Source: Thermodesulfobacteriota bacterium
Lineage (GTDB): Bacteria > Desulfobacterota > DSM-4660 > Desulfatiglandales > Desulfatiglandaceae
Length of the DNA: 30,992 nucleotides
Direction: 5' to 3'
Assembly: GCA_028278625.1 (NCBI GenBank)
Contig: JANQDY010000211.1
Span: forward strand, 1-30,992
The notes under the pieces are model-generated. The model was not told the origin of the DNA and ran no database searches. It saw nothing but the letters and a program-made list of their open reading frames with translations. The first letter of the stretch is position 1. Each line of letters opens with the position of its first letter. Made by a program: the position numbers and the translations under genes. Shown in pieces: positions 1 through 7,200 of this stretch.

Positions 1-258
1 CACGCCGCCGGATATGGCACAGGTGCCGACCGCCACAACCTTTTTGGCTTTGGGAACGGCCCGGCGCAAACGATATAGATCTTCGTCTGTTCTTACACCG
101 CCGCTCACCAGGAGGATGTCCACCTGGGGAATGGTGTTTGCGGATATGACCAGCGGCATATAGACCAGTTCGTATTCCTCCAACCATTCTTCAGCGTTTA
201 GAAGCGACACCTCGCATCCCGCACATCCCGTCAATTGCAGCACCGCAAACTGATGCAT
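1..258 (-). CDS. NiFe hydrogenase small-subunit-like protein (MvhG/FrhG/NuoB type), 5' part only
   Basis: Only the first 86 codons are inside the window; the gene runs off the left edge. It begins MHQFAVLQLTGCAGCEVSLL, with the C-x2-C of the proximal iron-sulfur cluster of the NADH-Q oxidoreductase 20 kDa / F420-nonreducing hydrogenase small-subunit fold, and later shows VGTCAISGG, the conserved third cysteine region. The chain starts directly with this motif and has no Tat signal, which fits a cytoplasmic MvhG or FrhG-type subunit rather than an uptake hydrogenase. The ATG at 258 is preceded by a G-rich stretch (GGGGGC about 6 bases upstream). In sulfate reducers and methanogens such subunits pass electrons between a large subunit and heterodisulfide-reductase-like partners; that partner set would lie to the left and cannot be seen. 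Assignment to the superfamily is safe, to the exact complex is not. Confidence 0.8.
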   Translation of the reverse strand, partial: MHQFAVLQLTGCAGCEVSLLNAEEWLEEYELVYMPLVISANTIPQVDILLVSGGVRTDEDLYRLRRAVPKAKKVVAVGTCAISGGV

Positions 259-301
259 TTTTTTGCCCCCGGACTTCCCATTATTCCCCGGACCTAATTG
301 C

Positions 302-330
302 ATAATATATCAGAAGCAATCGCGGAACAA
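302..330 (-). promoter_or_regulatory. possible sigma70-type promoter for the hydrogenase-like gene
   Basis: On the minus strand TTGTTC (330-325) is followed after 17 bases by TATTAT (307-302), about 45 bases upstream of the start codon at 258. The -10 matches 5 of 6 consensus positions, the -35 only 3 of 6, so this is a weak prediction. Confidence 0.3.
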
Positions 331-510
331 GCTCAATCTAAAATCGGCGTAACCCTGTCCCGGCCGCCGGCAGTAATGAACCGCTCCTTCCTAACATCCA
401 TTTTGGTGAGAAATATCTTGACCCAAGGCCCCTTTGTGTGGGTAAAAGCATGGCGGAAACCATCAAAGGGAGAATGTAACCACAGATCGTGATGTTGAAA
501 GGAGCCAGGC

Positions 511-939
511 ATGATCGGAAAGACCATTCATGACATTCGAGTGGGGGATTCGGCAACCTTTACAAAGACCGTTTCCGAATCGGATATTTATCTTTATGCG
601 GGGATCACCGGTGACATGAATCCCGCCCATATTGATGAAGCATACGCCAAGAAAACGTTTTTTAAGACGCGGGTAGCCCACGGTATGCTGACGGCCGGTT
701 TCATTTCAGCCATACTGGGGAATAAACTTCCGGGACCGGGAACCATCTATACCCAGCAAGAATTGAGGTTTTTGGCCCCTGTTTACATCGGTGATACCAT
801 CACCGCCAGCGTTGAAGTTTCGGAGGTTGATACGGTTAAGAATCGCGCAAAGCTGAGAACCGTCTGTGTCAATCAGGAAGGGACGACGGTTTTGGACGGC
901 GAAGCGCAGGTCAGCCCTCCCAAGGCGCCAAAGGCGTGA
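511..939 (+). CDS. phaJ: MaoC-like (R)-specific enoyl-CoA hydratase
   Basis: A 142-residue single hot-dog-fold protein of the MaoC dehydratase family. The hydratase-2 motif is intact at residues 30-46: AGITGDMNPAHIDEAYA, with the catalytic Asp35 and His40. Length is that of PhaJ-type enzymes, which convert trans-2-enoyl-CoA from beta-oxidation to (R)-3-hydroxyacyl-CoA, the monomer for PHA synthase. The start is supported by AAAGGAG six bases before the ATG. It converges with the phaC-like gene (118 bases apart) and is the first member of a PHA island, which strengthens the PhaJ reading over a general MaoC protein. The 118-base gap contains small GC hairpins but no T-tract terminator. The substrate chain length cannot be judged from sequence alone. 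Family call is sure; the PHA role is an inference from context. Confidence 0.82.
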   Translation: MIGKTIHDIRVGDSATFTKTVSESDIYLYAGITGDMNPAHIDEAYAKKTFFKTRVAHGMLTAGFISAILGNKLPGPGTIYTQQELRFLAPVYIGDTITASVEVSEVDTVKNRAKLRTVCVNQEGTTVLDGEAQVSPPKAPKA

Positions 940-1057
940 GCATCGGGGGCAACTGTCACCCCACCTTAAGGGAGATTTCCCTGACCATCCCCTGGGGAAT
1001 CCGAAGGGAGGAACCGCCCCATTCCCTTTAACAAGACCTGAAACTGATCCAATTGAT

Positions 1058-2623
1058 TTACTTCTCTTTTTCAAGATCCAATTGGTAAAGGACGGGACCT
1101 CGACAATCATCACCAAAAGAGGTGTGAAGAGCGCATTCCGATGTGGGCAAAGACCAGGATGTGGCGATGGCCCCATGCCCTTTTGGAAAGACCGAGACAT
1201 CGGCATCCATGAAATCAAGCGGTGCCAGTGCCGCCGCCTTGTCCACCAGATCGTCTTTCTCCGCATAGCAGATGAGATATGGGATCTTCTTCTCCTTGAG
1301 GCGCTTGAAATTGAGTTTCCGGTTGAAAAGCGTAACGGGAAGGATCCCGTCCTTTGTAACCGGAACCGTGTATGAGTCAAAACTCATTTGGGTAATGGCA
1401 ATTGGCAGGTCGTTTCGGTCATAGATGAGCCAGTGGTTAAGGGCCGCCGCCGTCTTGCTGATCTTTGGCCCTTTTACCCCCTGCCGGCCAAACATCATCA
1501 GGTCACGGTAAAAGGAAAAGACGGGGGCTTCCTTTTCCATGCTTTTGAGTTTGTAAACCCAGCTCATGACCTTGCCGTCCACCACCTGGTTCCCATTGGG
1601 AAGCGTCTTTATGGCATAGCCCAGATCCCTGAATCTGGGAGGCAGATGTTCCATGTACTCAATGAGCGATTTGCTTCTGGTGCCGTCCATGGGTGCCACG
1701 CAAGTAATGAGGGCATCCACCAAACCATCCAGTTTTCCCGAGAGGATGTCCAGAACCGCGATGAACCCGCCCTGACAGAATCCGTTCAGCGTCACCTTTT
1801 GCTGGTGCTTTTTCTTCAATTCCTCGCAGAAAAGTCTGGTATCCAAAGCGTCATCTTCACCCGTCATGATTTGCACGGCAGGGGTTTCATCAATGCTTTT
1901 CATGATCCTTATATAGGTGGGGATGCCCTCGTTGGCGAAAGCATGGACGTAGCTTTTGTTCTCACCGGGCAGGAAAGCCAGAATATTGGCTCCCAGAACA
2001 TAAGGGGGGATGATGATGATCGGCTTTCCATTTTTTCGGGGTCTGACTTTTTTAACGGTGGGAAGGACTTGATAAAGAAGAAAGCGGTCTGTTTCACCTG
2101 CTTTTTTATATCCGTCTCTTTCAAAATGAAACCCGTACTCGGACCCGATCTCCAGTATCGCCTTCGGATATGCGTAAACCACTTGTTCCAGCGCTTCCGC
2201 CTGCCGGGCCAGGAATCCTTCAATATCCTCGCCCTCACGGTCAAAGACCGTATTGAGCCATGCGGAAAAAGCTTGTGTTGCTTCTTTGCTGTGGTAGTCA
2301 CTCATCAATCCCACACTGCTGTTCAGGCCCTTTTCCGCCACCTGAAGGTTAAACTGCAACAGTTCCATATAGTCTCTCAAGCTTTCGTAGGGGATATGGT
2401 TTTGCAGTTTGCCCTTCTCGGTTTCTGAAAAAGCATCGAGGGCAATCCAGAATGGGGTCATGAAATCATTGATGTAAGTGGTAAGGCCTTTTGAGTAGGT
2501 TTGAAAAATCTTCATCTGCTCGCGGGTTGCCCCCATGAGCGTAAGATTCATTTTCCCGAGCCTTTCCAGAAAATCGGAAAAGGATTGGTAAGAAGCCTGG
2601 GCCAAACGGTTCATGTTTTCCAT
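1058..2623 (-). CDS. phaC: PhaC-like polyhydroxyalkanoate synthase (alpha/beta hydrolase)
   Basis: With the start at 2623 the protein has 521 residues. That ATG (MENMNRLAQ) has a strong ribosome site, GAGGAAGGG five bases upstream; an in-frame ATG at 2686 has none. An N-terminal helical part (1-190) precedes an alpha/beta hydrolase. The nucleophile elbow is LNGFCQGGF with Cys283, i.e. the G-x-C-x-G lipase-like box of PHA synthases. Likely triad partners are Asp457 or Asp458 in YAEKDDLVD and His483 in FPKGHGAI. It would polymerise (R)-3-hydroxyacyl-CoA at the granule surface. Sequence around the oxyanion strand (PIIIIPPYVL) and after it differs from textbook class I synthases, so it is a divergent member; an acyl-transferring or hydrolytic relative is possible. 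It lies directly downstream of a phasin gene and opposite phaR, which supports a PHA role. Confidence 0.75.
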   Translation of the reverse strand: MENMNRLAQASYQSFSDFLERLGKMNLTLMGATREQMKIFQTYSKGLTTYINDFMTPFWIALDAFSETEKGKLQNHIPYESLRDYMELLQFNLQVAEKGLNSSVGLMSDYHSKEATQAFSAWLNTVFDREGEDIEGFLARQAEALEQVVYAYPKAILEIGSEYGFHFERDGYKKAGETDRFLLYQVLPTVKKVRPRKNGKPIIIIPPYVLGANILAFLPGENKSYVHAFANEGIPTYIRIMKSIDETPAVQIMTGEDDALDTRLFCEELKKKHQQKVTLNGFCQGGFIAVLDILSGKLDGLVDALITCVAPMDGTRSKSLIEYMEHLPPRFRDLGYAIKTLPNGNQVVDGKVMSWVYKLKSMEKEAPVFSFYRDLMMFGRQGVKGPKISKTAAALNHWLIYDRNDLPIAITQMSFDSYTVPVTKDGILPVTLFNRKLNFKRLKEKKIPYLICYAEKDDLVDKAAALAPLDFMDADVSVFPKGHGAIATSWSLPTSECALHTSFGDDCRGPVLYQLDLEKEK

Positions 2624-2698
2624 GTTTCCCTTCCTCAACTGTAGGAAATGGTTGCCGGGTGAGAGAAGATATCCCAGAATGCCCAATAAAATGAGAGA

Positions 2699-2715
2699 GC
2701 GGCTTTAAGCGCCGC
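2699..2715 (-). other. small GC-rich hairpin between phasin and phaC-like genes
   Basis: Read on the minus strand: GCGGC, a 7-base loop, GCCGC, then TCTCTCATTTTATT. It lies between the phasin stop and the phaC start. The stem is only 5 bp and the T-tract is interrupted, so at most it is an mRNA-stabilising or attenuating element that could raise phasin relative to synthase expression. Confidence 0.25.
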
Positions 2716-2733
2716 CCTCAAACCGTTAGAGGT

Positions 2734-3000
2734 CTACTTTTTTGCAGATGCAAAAAAATCCTCTACCTTCTTGAAATTATCATCCACCGCTTTCTTGAAA
2801 TCCTGAGAGCCTTTTTTGCAGGCATCAGCCCAATCCCGAATGGCTTTCTTACCTTCTTCAGGCAGCCATGTGGCCTGGTCCAACATGGTCGTGACCATTT
2901 TTTCCGTCTGTTGCTGAACCATGACCATGGCGCTGAAGCTGTTATCAAAGGCGGCTTTGTTGAAATCAATCATCTGTTTAAATATCTGAGTTTGGTCCAT
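2734..3000 (-). CDS. phaP: phasin-like PHA granule-associated protein
   Basis: An 88-residue, entirely helical, amphipathic protein with no cysteine-based catalytic motif. It opens MDQTQIFKQMIDFNKAAFDN, contains the run QQQTEKMVTTML and ends with alternating Lys/Asp/Phe helices (DFKKAVDDNFKKVEDFFASA), the usual look of short phasins that coat PHA granules. The start has AAGGAGT seven bases upstream of the ATG. It is the first gene after a near-consensus promoter and sits immediately upstream of the phaC-like synthase, with phaR divergent: the standard phasin/synthase/regulator arrangement. Family membership rests on composition, length and context rather than on a catalytic signature; a PhaE-like synthase partner is a less likely alternative because PhaE is normally longer. 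Confidence 0.72.
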   Translation of the reverse strand: MDQTQIFKQMIDFNKAAFDNSFSAMVMVQQQTEKMVTTMLDQATWLPEEGKKAIRDWADACKKGSQDFKKAVDDNFKKVEDFFASAKK

Positions 3001-3068
3001 TTTGCGACTCCTTATCTTCTTGTTTGTCAGATTTTGGTTCCCGCGGGTTTTGAATCACTTATGGTGCA

Positions 3069-3096
3069 ATTATAATTCCCCCAGAATTTTTGTCAA
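3069..3096 (-). promoter_or_regulatory. consensus sigma70 promoter for phasin-phaC
   Basis: On the minus strand TTGACA (3096-3091), 16-base spacer, TATAAT (3074-3069): both hexamers match the consensus in all six positions. The expected start of transcription, near 3062, leaves a leader of about 60 bases before the phasin ATG. A promoter this strong suits an abundant structural protein held under repression. Confidence 0.75.
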
Positions 3097-3102
3097 GAAA
3101 AA

Positions 3103-3121
3103 AATTGTGCGCTGCACAATT
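3103..3121. promoter_or_regulatory. perfect palindrome, candidate PhaR operator
   Basis: AATTGTGC-GCT-GCACAATT is a perfect 8-bp inverted repeat around a 3-base centre. It contains the TGC-N3-GCA core described for PhaR binding sites in other proteobacteria (established from memory of the family, not checked). It sits 6 bases upstream of the phasin -35 box, between the divergent phasin and phaR promoters, where one protein could act on both. Confidence 0.6.
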
Positions 3122-3174
3122 CGTCTTTCGGAAATCTGCGGACGCTCATGCATTTCACAAAATCCCTTAACTAT

Positions 3175-3203
3175 TTGACATAGCAAATCAATTATTGTAC
3201 ACT
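3175..3203 (+). promoter_or_regulatory. sigma70-type promoter for phaR
   Basis: TTGACA (3175-3180), exactly 17 bases, TACACT (3198-3203); the -35 is perfect and the -10 matches four of six. An inverted repeat ATTTG-N6-CAAAT (3173-3188) overlaps the -35 and could serve autoregulation. The start codon of phaR is 87 bases downstream. Confidence 0.6.
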
Positions 3204-3289
3204 AACCACATTTTGGAGCTGAGGAAGACTGAACCCTAACATAATTTTTGCAATACAATAACGGATTTCAACAAAATAATGAGGTGAGA

Positions 3290-3760
3290 ATGGCCGAGAA
3301 GATACTGATCAAGAAATACGCCAACAGACGTCTGTACGACACGGAAAAAAGCACCTATGTAACGCTCAATCAGGTGGCGGAATTGGTCCGGCAAGGCCGG
3401 CAGATTGAAGTCGTCGATGCCAAAACCCGGGAGGACTTCACCGCATTTATCCTTACCCAAATCATCATGGAAGAGGCCAGAGGGCGAAAGGCCCTGCTGC
3501 CGGTGCCGCTTCTGCACCTGATCATCCGATACGGCGGCAACGTGCTTCAGGATTTCTTCAACAACCATCTTCAGCAGACCCTCAAAAATTACTTAACCTA
3601 CAAGAAGACGGTGGATGAGCAGTTCAGCAAGTGGCTGGACATGGGGATGGATCTGTCCGCCATGGCGCAAAAGAGCATCAGCGGTCTTACACCCTTTCAT
3701 CCATTTCCTGATGCGTTCGACGCATCAGAAAAGCCTGAGAAAGAGAATCAAGAGGATTAG
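3290..3760 (+). CDS. phaR: polyhydroxyalkanoate synthesis regulator PhaR
   Basis: A 156-residue protein opening with MAEKILIKKYANRRLYDTEK, the signature of the PHB/PHA accumulation regulator DNA-binding domain (N-terminal about 60 residues), followed by the PHB_acc segment with TREDFTAFILTQIIMEEARG. PhaR binds both DNA and PHA granules or oligomers and releases phasin promoters when polymer is made. I place the start at 3290 because GAGGTGAG lies just upstream and the conserved domain begins there; an in-frame ATG at 3248 adds 14 unconserved residues. The C-terminal third is less conserved and ends in a charged tail. It diverges from the phasin-phaC pair across a shared regulatory region and converges with the PhaZ-like gene, 25 bases away, without a visible terminator. 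Confidence 0.92.
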   Translation: MAEKILIKKYANRRLYDTEKSTYVTLNQVAELVRQGRQIEVVDAKTREDFTAFILTQIIMEEARGRKALLPVPLLHLIIRYGGNVLQDFFNNHLQQTLKNYLTYKKTVDEQFSKWLDMGMDLSAMAQKSISGLTPFHPFPDAFDASEKPEKENQED

Positions 3761-3785
3761 AAAAGAGAGGCAGAAGATCCCGGGT

Positions 3786-5198
3786 TCATGCAACCGCTTT
3801 GTCGCTGTTTTCCAACATAAAATCTACGATTCTGCTGTAGTATTCTTTCAGGATTCTGGTGGAGCGAAAGAGGCCCATGTGCCCCCCCTCACAGATCAAT
3901 GACAGTTTTTTCCGGGAGGGCACCGTCTCGATCAGTTCCATATGACCCGTTGCCTGAAGCGGCGGTGCAATTTCATCCTTATTGCCGCCAAGGGCCCAGA
4001 TGGGAACGGAGCCGGGATAATCTTTGATACCAATCCTCCTGCCGCGAACTGACAGCGTTCCCCGAATCAATTCATTCTTGACAAAGATCCGCTGATAAGT
4101 GTCCCTCATGAAACCAACGGGAGAATGGTGGACATAATTGTACCAATGGTAGAAACTTATCTGGCGCTGGGCTTCATCCTCTTTTCCGCTTTTCAAGTCT
4201 GACAGGAGTTTTCTGAAATTTTTCAGGTGCTGATCCATTCCAAGGAAATAGAAACCCAGCACATGAACCCGGCCGTCCCAGGTCTCCCTGCCGGCACCGG
4301 GATGTTCCTCCGGGATGGTGTGACCCAGCAAATCCATGAGCCTGTCAATGTAGTCCTCGCCGACCATGCGTGCAAAATCCGTCAAATACCCTCTTTCTCC
4401 ATCCGTATCCATGGGTGAACCGGCCGAACCGAAGGTTTTCCCAAGATGGGGGTACAGTATGAGCGTGCTCATCAAAAGGGGGCCGGGCTGGCAAATGGCC
4501 ACCAGATGGGCTGGACATCCCGTCTGCTCCTTCAGGGTTTCCAAGATCTGCCGGTACTGCGCCACCTGCCCGTCAAACCCCTCGTAATGCCGTTCTTCAT
4601 CTATGTGGAGGGGGATCTCTTCCGCGCACTTTTGTTCCACAATGGCCATGCGGGTGAGTCCCCGATCCCTCATGTAAATGGCAACACGTTCGGCGATATT
4701 GGAATGATGGCCCGCTCTGGGAGCGAAAACGACCCCGTAATTCTGAACGTTGTGGTTTACGTCCGCCGAAATATCGATCAGCCTGAGACTCGGCAGGTCA
4801 AGCATCACCCTGGAATCGTCATATGCCACACTCCAATCCTGTGAGGGAATCGTTTCAGTGAAAACATTTATAAACGCCAGTTCCGCAAGCCTTTTCTGAT
4901 GGAATCGGTTTAGATTCTCCGCGACATTCTTCTCAGTCAAGGTGAGAATATGTTCCGATCCCTCATCGCAGATGTCGCAGATCTTTTTCATGAGTTCGCC
5001 ATCTTCGAGCCCGTTGAGAGGCATGAAACGCTTCATCAACCGGTAGCCCAGATGGCTTGTCTCTTTTAGCAATTGGAACCCCAGTGCCTGGGTCCGGACG
5101 GTGGTTTCCGCAAGATGGGCCGTGGTCTGAATGGGAAGCTTTATTGCCTCAAGCGCATTGAGAAAATTGGGAAAAAGCGTCATGAACGAGTCAGGCAT
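3786..5198 (-). CDS. phaZ: PhaZ-like intracellular PHA depolymerase
   Basis: Taken from the ATG at 5198, the protein has 470 residues; an in-frame TTG two codons earlier is better spaced from AAGGGAG, so the exact start is uncertain by a couple of residues. Residues 1-120 are helical; the rest is an alpha/beta hydrolase. The nucleophile is Cys236 in LVAICQPGP, the C-Q-P motif that sets intracellular PHB depolymerases apart from serine lipases. Likely partners are Asp408 (GGNKDEIAP) and His440 (CEGGHMGLF). It would mobilise stored polymer by thiolysis or hydrolysis. It converges with phaR and has its own 207-base upstream region with an inverted repeat at 5294-5314. Family usual length is near 400-420, so the N-terminus here is somewhat long. 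A second, divergent PHA synthase is the main alternative. Confidence 0.72.
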   Translation of the reverse strand: MPDSFMTLFPNFLNALEAIKLPIQTTAHLAETTVRTQALGFQLLKETSHLGYRLMKRFMPLNGLEDGELMKKICDICDEGSEHILTLTEKNVAENLNRFHQKRLAELAFINVFTETIPSQDWSVAYDDSRVMLDLPSLRLIDISADVNHNVQNYGVVFAPRAGHHSNIAERVAIYMRDRGLTRMAIVEQKCAEEIPLHIDEERHYEGFDGQVAQYRQILETLKEQTGCPAHLVAICQPGPLLMSTLILYPHLGKTFGSAGSPMDTDGERGYLTDFARMVGEDYIDRLMDLLGHTIPEEHPGAGRETWDGRVHVLGFYFLGMDQHLKNFRKLLSDLKSGKEDEAQRQISFYHWYNYVHHSPVGFMRDTYQRIFVKNELIRGTLSVRGRRIGIKDYPGSVPIWALGGNKDEIAPPLQATGHMELIETVPSRKKLSLICEGGHMGLFRSTRILKEYYSRIVDFMLENSDKAVA

Positions 5199-5293
5199 AA
5201 TCAATGCATCTCCCTTTGGTTTGATGGTTTGACGGGGTGTGGTCCAACAAGGCAAAACAGGCCCCGGGAAATTTAACCGTTCTCTAACAGAAA

Positions 5294-5314
5294 TTTTGTC
5301 GCATCGCAACAAAA
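5294..5314. promoter_or_regulatory. inverted repeat upstream of phaZ-like gene
   Basis: TTTTGT (5294-5299) and ACAAAA (5309-5314) are perfect arms around CGCATCGCA, about 95 bases upstream of the phaZ-like start. On the minus strand the centre reads TGCGATGCG, TGC-rich like the palindrome at 3103-3121, and both share TTGT...ACAA edges. It may be a second PhaR site; no convincing -10/-35 pair accompanies it. Confidence 0.3.
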
Positions 5315-5405
5315 ATTCCGGAAAAGCTTTGATGATGATGGGAGATAGGGATGTGCTTGATGCTCAAATGCGAAGGGATCTTCCTGGGCATCCGATTGCG
5401 ATAAA

Positions 5406-6881
5406 TCAAAAAGAGTCCGATTCGCTGACCTTTCGAAAATGGTAGCCGTATATGGAGAGTGTAATGGTTAGGGGAAGAAAGCGCGGTCGCGAAAAAATCG
5501 TCCAGATGAGGATATTCCAGTACTGAAATCGTTCTTTACCGAAAATCCCCAGATGCATGCTTGATCGGAAGAGAGCCAGTATGCGTTGATAATCAAATGG
5601 GATTTGCATTCTTGGCGCATTGTATTCTTTCAGGAAGATCTTTATGCGCCGGTAGTAGTTCTTGGGTGAATAGATGTTTTTAAGAATGTCCCGGTATCCG
5701 TCATGAAGTCTGGCGGGATCCATTTTGGGCACTATGTTGGTGGTGCCGTCGGTATTCCCCGACATATCTCCCAGGAGCCTTCCCTCCCTTTTCAGACGTT
5801 CATAGAGTTTTGTGCCGGGGGGCGCCTGCAGCATGCCGACCATGGCGGTCACGATGCCGCTTTTCTGAATAAAATCGATCTGCCGTTGAAAAATGGACAC
5901 GGTATCGCTGTCAAAACCGACAATAAAGCCTCCCTGCACCTGCAACCCACCCCTTTGGATGCGCTTGACGTTTTGCACAAGGTCACGATTTCTGTTGTGT
6001 TTCTTGTTGCACTCCGAAAGACATGCTTCATCGGGTGTTTCAATTCCGATAAAAACGGAATCAAAGCCGGCTTTTACCATGAGATCCATCAACTCATCAT
6101 CGTCTGAGAGATCGACGGACGCCTCGGTGTTGAAGCTTATACCTCTCTTGCCCTTGCGCCAGTCCGCCAGCGCCGGCAGGAGGTGGGTTTTGAGGTATTT
6201 CCGGTTGCTGATGAAATTGTCATCCGCAAAAAATATGGAACCACGCCAACCCCGGGCGTACAGGGCTTCCAGTTCAAAAAGAATCTGTTGGGCGGTCTTA
6301 AACCGGGACCGGTGACCGAACAATGCGGTCACATTACAGAATTCACAGCTAAAGGGGCAACCTCTGGAGAATTGAACCGCCATGGCCGCATAGGATTTCA
6401 GGTGGATCAGGTCCCAGAGGGGCGCAGGTGACGCTTGAATATCGGCATAATCGAATGTTTCATATACGGCTTTGGGCGTTCCCCGCCGCAGATCTTCCAA
6501 AAATGCGGGCAGCGTGATTTCAGCTTCATTGAGGACAAAATGGTCCACGTCCTCAAAGTCTTCATGTTGGGCCGTAAAGAGCGGTCCGCCGGCCACCACC
6601 GGCACACCGGCTTCCTTGCATCTGGCGATTATTTCCCGGGCCGACTTCTGCTGAATGGCCATGGCCCCCATAAAAACATAGTCGGCCCATTCCAAGTCCT
6701 TTGAAAGAAGCGTCGTCACATTTACGTCAACCAGCCGCTTTTGCCATTCTTCAGGCAGCAGGGCCGCCACCGTCAATAGTCCCAAAGGCGGATAGGCGCT
6801 TTTTTTACGGATAAAACGAATAGCGTGTTGAAAACCCCAGAATGTTTCCGGAAAGGCAGGGTAAACCAAAAGAATGTTCAA
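5406..6881 (-). CDS. B12-binding radical SAM protein with DUF4070-type C-terminus
   Basis: A 491-residue protein with an N-terminal cobalamin-binding Rossmann-like domain (about 1-135; MNILLVYPAF at the start, VVAGGPLF near 95-102), then a radical SAM core with Cys175, Cys179 and Cys182 in RGCPFSCEFC, the canonical C-x3-C-x2-C cluster ligand set, and a C-terminal region of the DUF4070 kind. The B12 domain lacks a clear D-x-H-x-x-G, so base-off His ligation of cobalamin is doubtful, as in many class B enzymes. Relatives include hopanoid C-2 methylase (HpnP), but this subgroup is broad and I cannot assign a substrate. The start is TTG at 6881, with GAGG seven bases upstream. No biosynthetic partners are adjacent; the gene stands alone between phaZ and a divergent rhodanese-YceI gene. 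Confidence 0.85.
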   Translation of the reverse strand: MNILLVYPAFPETFWGFQHAIRFIRKKSAYPPLGLLTVAALLPEEWQKRLVDVNVTTLLSKDLEWADYVFMGAMAIQQKSAREIIARCKEAGVPVVAGGPLFTAQHEDFEDVDHFVLNEAEITLPAFLEDLRRGTPKAVYETFDYADIQASPAPLWDLIHLKSYAAMAVQFSRGCPFSCEFCNVTALFGHRSRFKTAQQILFELEALYARGWRGSIFFADDNFISNRKYLKTHLLPALADWRKGKRGISFNTEASVDLSDDDELMDLMVKAGFDSVFIGIETPDEACLSECNKKHNRNRDLVQNVKRIQRGGLQVQGGFIVGFDSDTVSIFQRQIDFIQKSGIVTAMVGMLQAPPGTKLYERLKREGRLLGDMSGNTDGTTNIVPKMDPARLHDGYRDILKNIYSPKNYYRRIKIFLKEYNAPRMQIPFDYQRILALFRSSMHLGIFGKERFQYWNILIWTIFSRPRFLPLTITLSIYGYHFRKVSESDSF

Positions 6882-7021
6882 GTCGATACCTCAGAGCCCA
6901 ATTTTAGCAAGAATAGGATTTCGCCTCCCAGCCCAATCGCCGCTAGAACAGCGTTTCAAACCCCTCTAAGTTCTTCATTGAGGCGGGCCCTGGATAGCTG
7001 AGGCGTATCATAAATGAAAAG

Positions 7022-7034
7022 TGACCTTAGGTCA
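7022..7034. promoter_or_regulatory. palindrome TGACCT-T-AGGTCA, possible operator
   Basis: A perfect 6-bp inverted repeat with one central base. The half-site with its flank, TTAGGTCA (7027-7034), recurs exactly at 7111-7118. The two copies bracket the putative -35/-10 at 7068-7096, the arrangement expected of a regulator acting on this promoter. The binding protein is unknown. Confidence 0.4.
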
Positions 7035-7067
7035 AATCCAAACTTCTATTTAAACCATTGGTTCTTC

Positions 7068-7096
7068 TTGTTAGGACACAGGTTTTACGGTATATT
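7068..7096 (+). promoter_or_regulatory. putative promoter for rhodanese-YceI gene
   Basis: TTGTTA (7068-7073), 17-base spacer, TATATT (7091-7096), about 105 bases before the ATG at 7201. Matches are 4/6 and 5/6. Confidence 0.45.
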
Positions 7097-7200
7097 GAAT
7101 CAATCATCCGTTAGGTCATCAGCAACTCCCAACCTTTTCTTCTGTTTCAGGAGTGACGGCATCTTTCCAATTTAACCTTCATCAGGGAGGATTTCATTAA

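Larger units (their letters stand above)
6882..7200. other. 319-base divergent intergenic region
   Basis: It separates the radical SAM gene (minus) from the rhodanese-YceI gene (plus). I find no open frame with a ribosome site. It contains a palindrome at 7022-7034, a second copy of its half at 7111-7118, and a promoter-like pair at 7068-7096. The left half (6882-7010) shows nothing I can name. Confidence 0.6.

Noticed and set aside
418..446. TTGACC as a possible -35 for phaJ
   Set aside because: No acceptable -10 hexamer at 16-18 bases (GGTAAA at 17).
950..1015. several short GC hairpins (AGGGA-GATT-TCCCT, TCCCCTGGGGA) between phaJ and phaC
   Set aside because: No T-tract on either strand; could be chance in a G/C-run-rich stretch.
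706..1380. 224-codon open frame on the minus strand overlapping phaJ and the phaC 3' end
   Set aside because: Arg/Ser-rich translation without motifs; antisense to the well-supported phaJ and out of frame with phaC.
1388..2428. 346-codon open frame on the plus strand
   Set aside because: Lies wholly antisense to the phaC-like gene, shows no family motif and has unnatural composition; a shadow.
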